Source of the DNA: Agrypnia vestita
Lineage: Eukaryota > Arthropoda > Insecta > Trichoptera > Phryganeidae
Assembly (NCBI GenBank): GCA_016648135.1
Contig: JADDOH010024886.1
Location: forward strand, 1 to 64,000
Length of the DNA stretch: 64,000 nucleotides
Direction of reading: 5' to 3'
The translations under genes and the position numbers were made by a program. Under the pieces are notes generated by a model. That model was given only the letters and a program-made list of their open reading frames with translations. It ran no database searches and was not told the origin of the DNA. Shown one piece after another: positions 23,029 through 35,172 of the stretch. How positions within the stretch are numbered: the first letter of the stretch is position 1; every line of letters begins with the position of its first letter.

Positions 23029-23762
23029 TATGGCAGTACACGCATGATTCTTCCAATTTTTCGACCACATTTTCCGTCAACATTGAAAAATAAATTATCC
23101 TAGCCACAATTTCGCAGCCAGGAATGGTCTGATTTAACCTCAACGATAAATGGTTGCGTACGTCTGACTGGAGAGATCAGAGCCAGCTGTATAGATAATC
23201 CGGGACATAAACCACGTTTGTTTGATTGGTGTTTGATTGTAACCATAATTGGTATTACAATTATTTATAATTCAGTGATACGCACACTAGAAGTCGGTAC
23301 TCGATTCGTTAAATCACTATGCACCTCGCATTACATGTTTCATTAGATAAACGTCACTATGTGTCATTCCTGGCGTAAAGGAAGAAAATTTTTTTTTGTA
23401 TGTGTATTAAAGTATAACAATGATTTTGAAATTCAACATTTTAAATTCCCGCCAAAACACGTCATTTCACTAGCACGAGTACGTGTATCACAAAAGGGGA
23501 ATTTCACTTTTTTTAAAATAATAAAATATGAAGTTTGATTTAGAAAATACGTGTATGAAAAAGATTTTTTTTAATATGCATATTAACATTAAATAACTAT
23601 TTTAAACTCCCGCCAAAACGCTTATTTTCGCAAGTGTCGTAATTTGACAGTTTTTATGTCAATCTGACTTTTACCACGTGACACAAAATGAGGTTAGAAA
23701 AATACTCCTCCAATAATATTGATTTAATAAACAATGATTATTATTAACATTTTTAAAGGAAT
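23029..23762. other. Non-coding with a diverged direct repeat
   Basis: TCCCGCCAAAACAC (about 23446) and CTCCCGCCAAAACGC (about 23608), with similar AT-rich lead-ins, form a diverged duplication about 160 bp apart. Nothing else supported. Confidence 0.35.
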
Positions 23763-24084
23763 AATCCAAGAATATGGTCCCGTTGTTCATACAATGAAAA
23801 TAAGTATTTCACTATATAATTTAATGTCCTGTTAATTTAATCTAACTAAAATAATCGTAATCTAAATTAAACAAACCAAACCTAATAACCTAACCTATCC
23901 TCGCATATTGCCTGTGAAATGCCAAAATATGCAGTGTATTTTTCGAAATTTTAAAGTGTAATATCTTATTTAATACTTACTTTTTAAACGTAAATTATTT
24001 TTCATTTTGTTATTAGCACATTCAATAATATAGTGAAATAATCATTTTCGTTGGATGTGCAATGGGACCATTATCTTGGATTTA
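23763..24084. mobile_element. Foldback MITE of about 320 bp
   Basis: The left arm AATCCAAGAATATGGTCCC, then AATGAAAATAAGTATTTCAC and TATATAATTTAATGT, pairs with the complement of the right arm, AATCCAAGATAATGGTCCC, then AACGAAAATGATTATTTCAC and TATATTATTGAATGT. Arms are about 65 bp at roughly 80% identity by eye. Outer limits may extend further. Confidence 0.65.
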
Positions 24085-24659
24085 GCCTTTTTAAATATCA
24101 GTATAGGTAACTATATAGAAAATGGTAATATATTCAATATTTTATGCAAAAAATAATCAAATTAAAACATCGTTTTCCTCTCAAATAAACAAATAAGGTT
24201 AGAATGACACTTGTCATTTTAAGGTTTAAGATACCCCTAATTCGAATTTTAAGTGTAAAATATTTACGGAGATTTTATTATTATTTACAATTTTTATGTT
24301 ATATTTCCGTAACGAAACTTTTATTTATGTATATATAAATATATTATGTAAGTCTGCGAAATGTGTGTGAGCGCTTTAAAACACATTAAGCTTTTATCGA
24401 AGCACTTACGCTTTTGACGTAACCAGATGTCGATAGCTTATCATTCGTTTAATATTCTCGGAAGATCGCACAAAGCCACGCTCGAACATGTGTTAATGGA
24501 AAATACTTAAGGTTTTTTCGGAGCTTTCGCAATTGAATACAACACCGTACTCAGAATTCAGGCATTTGAAACTTTTTTTATTATTACGTTCGCTGCCTTT
24601 TCAGTTTCTACAATTCCCATTATATTTCACACTTTATTTTATGTTATGCAATTATGGCC
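24085..24659. other. Non-coding, no feature recognised
   Basis: AT-rich, nothing supported. Confidence 0.3.
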
Positions 24660-25138
24660 AGTAAAAGTCTGCCAAAGGAAATAATACTAGCGGTACATGA
24701 CGGTTTTCTGGTGCCAACTCTCATGTGTGGTAGTGAAGCCTGGAATTGGCAAAAAACAACAAAAGTAAACTGAATGCGGTAGAAATGCGGTCGTTTAGAC
24801 GTTTGTAAAATCTCTGTATGATAGAGTGGAGAATGAAAGATTAGAAGTGAATGTAATGCTGGCTGTAGCTAACAGACAGAGCAAAGAAAGGATCGCTGAG
24901 ATGGTTTAGCCGTGTGAAGCGGATGAGCGAGGATTGAATGGTAAAGAAAACTTACGAGGCTAGTGTTGAAGGCAGCAAAAACAGAGGGCTTCCGCGAATG
25001 ACCTGGCATGATCAGGTAAATAAAATATTGGAGGATGGCTCTGTTAGAAGCTTAAACAGCCGAAGAGCGTGTGTGAGAATATATATGAAAGTAGATAGAG
25101 CAAAAGTGGTGTACCAGGAGAAAGGAGTGTGGCATTAG
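24660..25138 (+). pseudogene. LINE reverse transcriptase C-terminal fragment, RTE-like
   Basis: The plus strand reads, across several frames, as the end of a non-LTR retrotransposon polyprotein: VHDGFLVPTLMCGSEAWNWQ (from about 24690), SKLNAVEMRSFRRL (about 24764), RWFSRVKRM (about 24898), then an open stretch from 24938 with KKTYEASVEG, GLPRMTWHDQVNKIL and SRRACVRIYM. The order SEAW, NAVEMR, RWF-H/R-V-RM, RGRPR-like and RRACM is typical of insect LINEs of this kind. Premature stops and at least two frame changes make it a dead copy, truncated upstream of 24660. Confidence 0.7.
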
Positions 25139-25207
25139 TTGTTAGTTCTTTTAATAATTAATAAGTTAGTTATTTTAGTAATTAATAACAAAAACTCCAA
25201 AATCAAT

Positions 25208-25512
25208 ACAAATGTCTCATTAGCGACATCTGTGGTCATTTAAGGGGAATGAAAAAACTTTGGTGCCGGCCGCGTTGAGGATTGTTACAATTCATATGTC
25301 AAACGTGGCGTAAAATTTAAATATATACAACTTCCAAAAATTAGTGGACATGGTATTCTATCATGGGTGGAAATGGCGAACGTTACATTGTGTAAAGTGA
25401 TCACTTAAGCCAGCCGTACGATAGGTCGTAAGCCCTATGTACACCCTAAAGACTTCTATACCTACTTCCACATAAAAAAACAGTTTCGTCTTTGTGAGAC
25501 ATCTATAATAGG
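25208..25512 (+). repeat. Dispersed repeat family Y, copy 1 (diverged)
   Basis: Shares in order TAGCGACATCTGTGGTC, AACGTTACATTGTGTAAAGT, GATCACTTAAGCCAGC and TCGTCTTTGTGAGAC with the copies at 28031, 52834 and 59948. Class unknown; it lacks clear inverted repeats and could be a retroposon. Confidence 0.6.
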
Positions 25513-27618
25513 TATACATTGATTAGATAATTGATAAGTTAATAATTAACAAAGCACCTTGTCGAGTCTTTGGGCCCCCGACCCTACTAGTTAAGTTCTA
25601 CCGTTCACTTTAATATTCCTAGCTAGCCAAAGATAGCTTCTAAGAAGAAGCGATGTATCGAAATTCATAAATTTATCACTGCAGATCGCTTTAACGGATT
25701 GTACTTGTGTCTGCACTTCGTGGACGAAGTATTTCCGTTTGTGTTCATTTCCATTCTCTGGAACTTCATATCAGAGTCCATGTCTCGGTGTTAAAGGTTG
25801 CCACCGTTGAACTCTGCTCGGGTTTGTCCTTTTTGGAAGGGACTATCTTCGCTTCGAAACTGCGAGATTCATCTGAAAGAGTCACGTTTTCTACACACAG
25901 CTAGAATATAATAAACGGATAATGACGGATACAATTAAACAACGAGAACGAGACTGAAAACAACAAAGGCAAACGTGCACACGACGCGAGGCTCGGACGG
26001 AGATGAGAGGCATTTCCGTGAGATGGCGTCCAGCTCGCGTCCTCGCTAGCCCGGTCCAGTCCCCAGCTGCCCGGCAGGACGCCGTCTAGTAGCTCCGAGA
26101 GAGATGGTCAAACAATTGCGATGGAGGTTTACACAGAAGACTAGATTTATGCCGCTGTACTCTGGTAATATGGGAGATAAATACGCCACCAGATTAGCCA
26201 GATACGTGTTCCGCCGACGGTGAATCTGTTTGGCGAGATGCAGCGTTGTATTTATTAAAGGAGTTATACCATCTTGAGACGTCAAAAATACATTCAAATA
26301 AAAAAAAATTGACGTTACTATTGCATATAGAAAATTAGTTAAATGTTTATAACATACATCACGTAACATTTTTCATTTGTATTTTGAAATTTTCATAATG
26401 GCGTAGTTTTGTTCTTTCCTGCAAAGGTTCTTGTTTGAGTGAAATGAAAAAGGAATTGTTCTCTTTTTAAATAATAAAAAAAATGTGAAATTGATTTCAG
26501 AAAATATTTTTCATTTTTTTCCTAAAAAAAGTTAAAAATTCATAATAAGCAAACGGAGCTACATGGTAGATAATTTTATTAGTAAGATTCGTGCAATATC
26601 GGCCAAGGAGTTTTTGAGATATCATCTCCACCTGTCAAAAAAAGGTAACTTCGAGAAAAACGCAAAAAAATTATGTAATTCGTTTAAAATTCAGCTTCGT
26701 TTACGACGAAATTTAAATTGCAATACCTACCTTATCCAATTTTTGGAATTTTCGAATGAGTAATGACTCGAATAATGAAGAAAAAAAAACGATTTTTCGA
26801 AAATGTCTTGTTGGTGTAACCCTTTAATAATTTTAACCCCGACGCTTATGACGTCACAAGTCACGGGTACTTCCCGCCGGCTACCAATTGGAATCGGCAC
26901 TTTGCAGATAGCCATCAGCTGAAGATGTTTCCTCATGTCTGTCAATTCTCGATTGAAAAACGACGCGCACGATTTTATTTTTATTTAAATGATGCAACGT
27001 CTTTCACGATAATTATTGTTTGATATTTCTTTATAATGATTTGAAATTTTAAATTATTCGATTGTCCTTAATCAACATCAATGGCCAGTGGTCAAACTAA
27101 TGATTGAAGTTAATTCCGGCAAATTCTTCGCAAATTTTTTTTGTTTGGGCATATCTGCATTATTCAGCAATTTATTTTAATCAATACAATATACATACAT
27201 CACAAAAGATAAAAAAATAAATACATGGGTTTTTGATTTTCTAAAAACAATCATTCAGAAGACTGCAACAAAATGCTTTTGTTTATACTCGATAAACCTA
27301 TAAATGCTCCCTAGAGTGGGGCTATAAATTTTCGTCAATATAAATAAAAATTTAAAAGTAATTAGTAATTATCTTAATATAATACTAGACTAGACTTCCC
27401 GTTGCACGACGATGCGCAAATTTAGTCTGGCGGCACTGTTGGTTGAGTCACGAAGAAGAAGAAGAAGAATATGTGAGAAAGATTTATAGAGAGGAAAACA
27501 TGAAAGTGTTTAATGAAGACAATGATAATGATAGCATGTCCGCTCCGCTATGGAAGCGTAGCAGCAGATTTTTTTTATAAAATATAATTGACGTGAATGT
27601 GGATAAATCTTGTAAGAA
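25513..27618. other. Non-coding stretch with GC-rich island at 25690-26110
   Basis: 25690-26110 is GC-rich and non-repetitive, with a particularly GC-dense part at 25980-26110. Open frames there (for example 26046-26369 on the minus strand) show no recognised domain. 26450-27400 is AT-rich. A (GAA)n run at 27452-27468 may be an RTE-type tail. Confidence 0.35.
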
Positions 27619-27620
27619 TA

Positions 27621-27874
27621 TCGAGGGTAGAAAGCCAAAAGGGCGTTAATGATTATTTCGAACTTTACAGGAAAGCAAAAGAAACTTCTGTCAATCTGAT
27701 TTGTCAATGTTTCTTTTATTATTAAACGATATCCATTTTTGTTTATCCAAAACACATATGAAAATCGTTTAATAATTAAAGAAATATTGACAACGTCAGA
27801 TTAATAAAACATTATTTTGCTCTCCTGTTAAGTACGAAATAATCACTAAGGCCCTTTTGGCTCTCTACCCTCGA
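27621..27874. mobile_element. Long-arm foldback MITE with TA duplication
   Basis: TCGAGGGTAGAAAGCCAAAA followed by GGGCGTTAATGATTATTTCG at the left mirrors a right end complementing to TCGAGGGTAGAGAGCCAAAA followed by GGGCCTTAGTGATTATTTCG. Arms run about 125 bp in a 254-bp unit, so it is nearly a perfect palindrome. TA at 27619-27620 and 27875-27876 suggests Tc1/mariner-type mobilisation. The open frame across it is an artefact. Confidence 0.8.
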
Positions 27875-28030
27875 TAAGACAATGCGTACGAATACATCTT
27901 ATCCAATAATCAATTAACTACATTCCTTAGAATTGTAAATAGGTATGAATAAACTGCTATAAAGTATATTATATATTTTTATGTACAAAGGTATGTTGTA
28001 TGTAACCTAATATATTGACTAATTAAGATA

Positions 28031-28566
28031 AATTATAGATTATAGAAGTCTCATACAGACGAAGCTTTGAATATGAGAAATCTGTGTGGAAGTCTTTCTG
28101 TACTATTGCCCTGGGCTTACAACCTCTATCTTCTTCTTCTTCATCATCAGCCTTCGTCTTTCCACTGCTGGATATAGGCCTCTTCCTTATTTTTCCATTC
28201 TTCCCTGTTGTTGGCTAATTGTAGCCGTTTCTTTCCCCCCACAGCGACGATATCATCGGCCCATCTCTTTTGAGGTCTTCCGATGCCCCTTTTATTTTCC
28301 CACGGTCTCCATTTCAGAACTCTGGGAGGCCATCTTGTAGTATCTCTCTATGTACAACCTCTATGAGCTAGCTTAAGTGATCACCCTTTACAATGCAACG
28401 TTCACCAATTCTATCGTAAGAACATCCACACATTACCAAGTTTTGAATGTTCTATATATGTTAAAATCTGAAAATCTTTCGTTTATTTGATGGGCTATGC
28501 TAGTGACATCTGTAGTCTTTTCTCATGAACTAGTATACATAGATTCTCGCAGCTGGTAATGATACC
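28031..28566 (-). repeat. Dispersed repeat family Y, copy 2, split by a LINE insertion
   Basis: On the minus strand it reads from GGTATCATTACCAGCTG (28566) through CTACAGATGTCAC, AATGTGTGGATGTTCTTACG, GGTGATCACTTAAGC to TCGTCTGTATGAGACTTC near 28050. This matches the plus-strand copy at 52834. It is interrupted at 28130-28352 by an RTE-like fragment flanked by a 12-bp duplication. Confidence 0.8.
28130..28352 (-). mobile_element. 5'-truncated RTE-like LINE with 12-bp TSD
   Basis: The insert is flanked by exact copies of TACAACCTCTAT (28118-28129 and 28353-28364). On the minus strand an open frame runs from the truncation point to a double TGA at 28147-28149. It encodes WRPWENKRGIGRPQKRWADD followed by a stretch containing REEW and EEAYIQQWKDEG, the usual end of insect RTE-like endonuclease/reverse transcriptases (GRPxxRWxDD, REEWxxxEEAYxQQW). 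A GAAGAAGAAG tail follows. The intact duplication, open frame and tail show target-primed insertion of a severely truncated copy. Confidence 0.85.
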
Positions 28567-28950
28567 TATATATTTAAAAAATATATAAAGGTGTCACGCG
28601 GGGTGCGATGTAGTTCACAAAAGTTTTTTTCTATTGTGGTGAGGTTAATATTAAAAAAAAAAATTAAGTATTTTATTTATTATTCAATTAAATTTAAAAA
28701 TATGGACGACTGAGCTCATATCTTTATTAGATTAAGGTTAGATTTTTAAGGTTATTTGGGGTACAAAATCTGATATAATATTTGACAGTCGCAGTCACTT
28801 AAAAAGTGATCAGAAAAATACGGTAAATAGAAACGATATTCGATTCTGTATTACGGTGTTTTGGTTTTGTCTTGTAATATGTTTGTTGCTTTTTGTACCT
28901 AAGTTATAATTCTACTTATTTAAATATGAGCTCCTAGATACGGAGAGATA
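28567..28950. other. AT-rich non-coding
   Basis: No feature recognised. Confidence 0.3.
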
Positions 28951-29171
28951 CTAAATATTATTCACTCGTAGAGCCAGTTGTATCAACTAAGTTTATACAT
29001 AGATTTTTACGAAAACTAGTTGTTTGACAGGTGAAAAACGCAAAAATCTATGCTTTAAAGCTAACTTATACATTAAACAAAGTAGATTAGCTCTTAGAGC
29101 GGGAATATTAAGTACCTATAAGTTAACTAATACTATAAACCAAGTTAATTGGCCCTTAGAGCGGGAATATT
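28951..29171. repeat. Possible foldback element with duplicated end
   Basis: CATAGATTTTTACG (29000-29013) is mirrored by CGCAAAAATCTATG (29040-29053), and the surrounding 60 bp are partly complementary. The phrase CTTAGAGCGGGAATATT occurs twice, near 29095 and 29156. Limits are uncertain. Confidence 0.4.
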
Positions 29172-31127
29172 TAGCCCTATTATAAATAATTTAAGAATCG
29201 TTATTTGATTTAAACAAATTCGCTTACGTTCCCAAACCAATTAGCGGAAAACTGTCGCAAGGGTCATCGGCCCGCGGTTCGACTCGGGGCATTGATGACT
29301 GTTTGATTGGAGCCGAGCCAGATTACCGCGCGAATTGGATCGGCCCCTTTGATTACGATTTGAGATGTCGCCGTGAGTCGGCGGGAAAAGATGTCGGGAC
29401 GCCATGGAACATGGAACGTGGGACATGACGTTACACAACACGGACTAGGGCCAATGACCATAAAGAATTTTCTGCGCATCTTTTTGCCAGACATAATAAC
29501 GGCGGACGGTCGCGGCCCGCGCGGGCAACACAATATCCGCCGCGAAGGATTTCTAGCGACGCTTCCAGCAAATAATTTATTGTATTTCTTTGTTCTCGCA
29601 TTGAGAGTTAATGCGCTGCTCATAATAATATGTTATAATGCAAACACTAAACATTTACAGGTCTTTGAATATTGTATTCGTAGATACTACCCACGTCTTA
29701 AAGCATATTAAATGTGAATAATACTTATATTATGCATATAAGAAGTGAAGCTGAATATAACAATGTTTCTAGATACCTATATATGTAATATACATATGAA
29801 AACATAACAACGATTTTAGTTATGCATATGAAAATAATAACGCTTTTGGATATGTATATGAATGTAACAAATCTTTTAGAAAAGTGAATATAACAAAGGT
29901 TTAAAACACGAATATGTATATTTTTGAAACATTTTTTAGTAGCTTTAGACATAAATTCTAGTGGAAAATTTAAATTTTACGTAAGGGATATAATAGATTT
30001 TGTGTACACAATCACTCCCAAAGTTCGTATTAGATTGTGTCAATCAAATTTTTTAAAAATTAACCCTTTTTCCAAGCTATGTTCTTTAGCGAGCCTAATT
30101 GGCTAACTTGTCTCTAAAGTTGGTGCCAAACTTTAAAAGTAGTGGTTCTAGAGAAAATGGTTTGAATAATGAACTCGTAAAACGGAAAACATCTTTTATT
30201 TTCAATATCCACCCTATTCTTCTAGTATCTTCCAACTATTCTAGGTAAATCTGAATATATATTTTTATCCTATTTTCATTATCGAAAGGCTTTCATCTTG
30301 TTTAAATTATAATAGAAATAGAAACCGATGTATAATGTTATATTTAAAGAGACGCGTGTACGTTTACCTTTAAATATGCCCCACATTTTTACTCCTGTTC
30401 TTTTACATTATTTTTCCTATTTAGAATAATAATCTATGCACTTGTACTTCGACAAAACTTTTGATGGTCTTCCAGGACGAATATTCTTTCAATATATCAC
30501 TTGATAACCAGACATCTAATCGGTATCGGGATTGCCTCAAATGGAGAAAAATATTTGCCGCTATAAACAGGACTTTCCTGTTTTAGTAAGTATCTAGTAT
30601 GTGTATTGTAAAAATACTAAAATATACACCACCCAATTTATTTCAATGTTTTTAATTTAAAAAATAATCCTTTCGTGTATCTCTCTGCTTGTAAGACTAT
30701 AAAACTAGATAAAACACATCAATAATTATGGAAAATCAATCAAAAATGTTGCAATTTTAGAACATATTAATGGTTCTTTGATAGTTAAAATAAATTAAAT
30801 GAATCACTTAGAATAATAAACAATAAAACACTGTCCATATAAAAAATAATAATAACTAACTCGGGTCTATTCACAATGGTTTGCGTTATCTTAATAATCA
30901 TGTTTTGACCCCTATTATATAACTTTGTATACGAACAATAAATTTTTCATAATCGATATTAGTTATTGTAATGATATATCAACTTTTTGCAAAAAATAAG
31001 TCACGGAGATATGCAATATCTTGATTATATTACTTTGCACGCATTTTATAAAGCATTATTCTACGATCAATGCTATCAAAGTTCTGTGTCACAGAAGTAT
31101 TTTTAAAATGGTGAGGCATGGTTCACC
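29172..31127. other. Non-coding; GC-rich island at 29260-29570
   Basis: 29260-29570 is the strongest GC-rich, non-repetitive island in this part and is open in overlapping frames on both strands (29264-29623 minus, 29373-29711 plus). Neither shows a known domain, and the mutual overlap is expected from GC-rich composition. It includes CCATAAAGAATTTTCTGCGC. 30930-31010 holds a worn fragment of palindromic family P. Confidence 0.4.
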
Positions 31128-31156
31128 CCAAAGAGGTTATAAAACAACCTCTTTGG
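31128..31156. other. Perfect 11-bp hairpin
   Basis: CCAAAGAGGTT (31128-31138) and AACCTCTTTGG (31146-31156) are exact inverted repeats around a 7-nt loop. GGTTCAC lies on both sides as a direct repeat (31120-31126 and 31155-31161). Confidence 0.6.
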
Positions 31157-31794
31157 TTCACAATACGAATCACGGTTCAAGGATGAGAGCTATCTGTATG
31201 AGGTCGGGTTCTTGAGCTCATTAAAAATATAATTTTAACTCTTAGAGGGGTATGTATGTGTATATAGGGTGTTTTGAGCAAAACTAGATTTTACGCAAAA
31301 GTCTGAACAAAAAATGTTATTACTATAATATGTGCTCAATTACCGAGATAATAAGAATAATGGGAATTACTATATGAACAAAGACGAAGAATATTACTTC
31401 ATTTATATTTTATCTTTAGGACTACGAAACAAATTTTTTAATCATTCCAAAATGATGAAAATAACAGAAAATTATTTCGAGCAATTAATTTTTTTTTAAA
31501 ATTTTTTTAACAAAATCTATTTCTTTTTATCACGTTAGAAAAAGAGCAAGTGAAAAGAAATTACGTAACATTTTATAAGAGCTTTAGCGGTGTACTTCTA
31601 ACATTAAAAAAACGTCGTTATTTTTACGAGGAAGAAATATTCAGAAAAAATCGAAAGTTTATCAAAACGATACGTATATTTGATTTATGAATCGCATTTT
31701 TTCCTTATCTCTTAGTAAATAAGCATTTTTTTATTGATAGAAAAAAAGAATGCTAGGTAAAAAAATACATACAACAATGTATTTCTCATTTTAA
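31157..31794. other. AT-rich non-coding
   Basis: TATAGGGTGTTTTGAGC near 31265 resembles the end of a TA-type MITE, but no partner arm was located. Confidence 0.3.
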
Positions 31795-31885
31795 ATACAA
31801 CCCACTATCCCAATCACAAGTGCTCTAGCAATATGCATGTATTTAAAATATCAATGCAATGCGATCATCTACGAAATAGGTAGGT
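31795..31885 (-). mobile_element. LINE 3' end fragment (family J3), copy 1
   Basis: CCACTATCCCAATCACAAGTG, then CTCTAGCAATATGCATGTA and ATCAATGCAATGCGATCAT, match in order the fragments at 40258 and 51362. This copy is short and diverged. Confidence 0.55.
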
Positions 31886-32061
31886 ACATGACATGCACAG
31901 CGATTAGGCATGCACAGTGGTGAAAAAGCGAACAAAATAAAATTGGTAACAATTATTGACACTGAGCAACATAAACATCGCAAATTTAAGAACGAGTGTT
32001 GCGGTTTTTTGCTCAAAAGAATTATCGTAAATAAATAATTGATATTGATATTTTGTGCAGA

Positions 32062-32610
32062 ATCAGAAGTGTAGAGAGCAGAATCAGTAGGTGATGAGCC
32101 AATTGAAAATGCAGCCCAGTTCTGATATCTTGGCAGTGAAATGCTCCGCTTTCATTTCAGAGAAGTTAGGAATTAGGTGGATGAGGCTGCAGCTGTGGCA
32201 GGCTGTCCGAGAGATGTCGTATGGAGGAATAAAGAAATGAGGACAGACAGCAAGGTACGCATTTATAAGAACTGTATGCGACCTATCCTCACATATGGCA
32301 CTGAAGCGAGAGCGGACACTGTCACGACAAAGAGCGTGCTAAGAACAACTGAAATGAGAACTATGGGAAGTCTGCGAGGTACAAGATGTGATCAGCATCA
32401 AGAAGATACAAGGGGTGACAGCGTACTGGTGCCAATACATACAGAGAATGAGTACAGAAAGATTACCATACATAGCTCTACATGGCGTACCAGAGGAGAC
32501 CCCGAAGCGATGGAGAGATAGCTGGAATTCAGCATCACAAGTCACAAGAGGAAACTCCTACATAAACAGACTCTTGAGTCTAAATAAAGTTGAAGAAGAA
32601 GGAGAAGTAG
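32062..32610 (+). pseudogene. RTE-like LINE reverse transcriptase C-terminal fragment
   Basis: The plus strand reads EPIENAAQF and YLGSEM (about 32095-32145), then DEAAAVAGCPRDVVWRNKEM, TDSKVRIYKNCMRPILTYGT and KSVLRTTEMRTMGSLRG within 32177-32380. After a frame shift it continues as SWNSASQVTRG in 32388-32633. YLGS, the CLRDVVW-like core, RP-I-TYG-E and LRTTEM are hallmarks of insect RTE-like ORF2. It ends in a GAAGAAGAAGGAGAAG tail at about 32593-32608. Stops and frame shifts show it is inactive. Confidence 0.75.
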
Positions 32611-34770
32611 ATATTTTGTGTTACAGGGTTTGAGATTACATATTGTCGAGAAAATGGATATTATGTAGGAGTGACTATTTTAATGATGATAAGGCATCTG
32701 CAAGAATATCAGCATCGATGTTAGGGTTAGCGCAATACAAATTATATGTATAACACATTCTTATGATAGGGTCAAAATACTTATTCTAAAGAACACTGGT
32801 TTCTATATGTTATATGATATCCATATATATACTTGTGCACATTTAATTTATAACACCCTGTATATTTATTTTTTGTTTTAATTTGGAAAAGGAGACCCGG
32901 TGATAGGTTTGAATCCTCTTCGTGCCGTCTTCATTGCTGGGTTCAATTAAACAACACTAAAATTTATTACCCTTCCAAGGACATCATTTATTAGTTCCAC
33001 TTCGGCCGCGGTAAACACAATCGGACACCAACTCGGTCGTAAATACTCCGGTCAGCTGGACTGTTAAAGTTAATCTTAATTTAATCTCTCGTAATCATCT
33101 AAGTTAACCTGGTATTTTTTTGCGTGTGGGTGGTGGCAATATCAATAAATTCCGATAGACATAACGATTTGTTTCATATGACTTAAGTTTTTTTGTTCAA
33201 GATCCTGTCTTACTCGTATCATCGCGATTAATTTCGCCTGTTAGGGAGCAAGGAATAAAAGCGTGAACACTTCTCGAAGAAATGACGACTCATTTTGAAT
33301 CATTTAAATGTGGTTTAGTATAAGAATGCTCAAAATTATCTGAATGGATGGGGTTAGAAATAGTGAATCCAACCCCTAGGTAAATTGCAATTCAGCAATT
33401 TCAAATGATTATTTATGAATTCTCTAGAGCTCACGTTTCATAATTATATACATTTTTATATAATTATACGATTGTGTATAATAGTGTACCAGTGTATTAT
33501 TAATTATCCTTGCCGTGGTTATAAAACGTTAACTCTGCCTCGCTAGTCATGTCGCTCGTATTAGCGTGTAGTTGGTAGATGAATTGTCAGGTGTCGCACT
33601 GTCCATTCATAAATGAAGTAAACGAAATATATTGTTTTGTTGTATTACGTATTTATAGATGTGAATATGTTTCAGAAGAGGTATATGGAAAAATATATAG
33701 AAATACCGTGTGGCATATTTGTATATGTTTAACCAAGCACTTACATATTTCAAAAAATCAACCTTATATTTCTAGATAAATCAAATCAACAATAATTTAA
33801 CAATTATTAAATTAATTTAAATCATTAATAATAATTTTATGATTTAATATAATGTTTCTAGAAAAATTAAATTAAAAACTTTAACATACTAAATTAAGTA
33901 GTTTAATTTAGTTTTAATAAAAATAATAATATTGCATTACGAAGTAACTGCTATATCAATTAATAATATTTCTAGATACATTTTATTTTTCTTATATTAT
34001 ATTCTTTTTCACTATTCTAATATAATGCTACTGATTACATTAACAACATACGCGTATATGCCCCGCGTTAATATTCTCCTTCTGTTATGCAAATACATAT
34101 ATGATATGAATTAACACCCTTATGTATAATACAATGTAATTAAATAATAATAAAATAAATTTAATAAAAAATGAAACTATTTTTTTATGTAGATATTATT
34201 CCCGATCAATTGCTATTATTGATTTTCTTTTTAAATTAATTTTTTACATATTTTTTTTGTAGTTGTCTCTTGACAATCTGCGAAGGAATCATTTTATATT
34301 ACAATGTATTTTATACTGTTTTGTATGACTTTTTCCATGTTCCACTGAGCCTTGAAGCCACAATGAACCATTACGTTCGAGAGTTCATAATTTTACTGTA
34401 TTTTTTACCCCGTTTATACTTCTCACACCATGTGTGTGTGTATGCGTGCATGTGTGGGTACGCAGGGAAAGTGCACGCCGAACGCACGATGGTTCTTAGA
34501 ACCTTATCTCGTCCAGCCGCAGTTAAGAACTGCACATTCTAGAGGAAATAAGATAAACCTGGTTACCACAATGGACGCTCATAAACTGCAGAGGGTGTGC
34601 TAAATAGGGCGAGTACCCACATCGCCCTGCTAACATTAAATCATACGTTTCTTGATTTAATGCCACCAGAATAATAAGTCAGTGAGCCTGGGAGGGAGAG
34701 AGTAAATTCATCAAAATTCTTGACCTGCTCTTGTAGCCTGTACGCATATTGTTTATGTATTAATAACTAA
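32611..34770. other. AT-rich non-coding
   Basis: 33000-33110 is a short GC-richer patch. CACCCTGTATA near 32858 is the kind of end seen in the TA-type MITEs. 33780-34200 is extremely AT-rich. No gene recognised. Confidence 0.3.
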
Positions 34771-35172
34771 CTAACCCGCGAGGCTTCGCACGCGTAGATT
34801 TTTAGTAACTTTTAGTCATATTTTATCAATTTGTCTATTAACCTTAACATGTAGATAAATGTCCTCGTAGACTTTTTTATAGAACTTTTTGAGTTCTACA
34901 ACTCCTACGCAGAAAATATTTAAATATCTCTAACCATTATGGCAGCGTTCGTAAAAAACTCATCGCTCGACCATTATTTCGTTAGAATTAGTTGTAAAAT
35001 AGGTCACCACGAAAAGCCCTTTTATTGTAATGGGATAATGTATAGCCTATGTTCACCCTGAAAGTCCATTCTAAATATTGGTGAAATAATTTTTTAAATC
35101 GGATGAGTAGTTTAGGAGAGTACCTCATATATCCAAACTTATAAACTTTACGTTTTTATTTATTAGTATAGA
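34771..35172 (-). mobile_element. Decayed non-autonomous Helitron
   Basis: On the minus strand it begins TCTATACTAATAAATAAAAA (from 35172) and ends with the hairpin GCGAAGCCTCGC, then GGGTTAG (34771). A TC start, no inverted repeats, a short hairpin near the 3' end and a CTRR-like terminus are Helitron features; the 3' end here has decayed to TTAG. Internally it has the phrase AATGGACTTTCAGGGTGAAC. The same 3' hairpin ends the element at 51759-52242. Confidence 0.65.

Noticed and set aside
26046..26369. 107-residue minus-strand open frame
   Set aside because: It begins in AT-rich sequence and runs into GC-rich sequence, with no recognised motif.
29264..29711. Overlapping long open frames on both strands (119 and 112 residues)
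   Set aside because: They overlap in opposite orientation in a GC-rich island and neither shows a domain, splice context or start context. Open frames are expected from the composition.
34771..35172. LTR retrotransposon or SINE interpretation
   Set aside because: No TG...CA ends, no A- or B-box and no A-tail, whereas the TC start and 3' hairpin fit a Helitron better.
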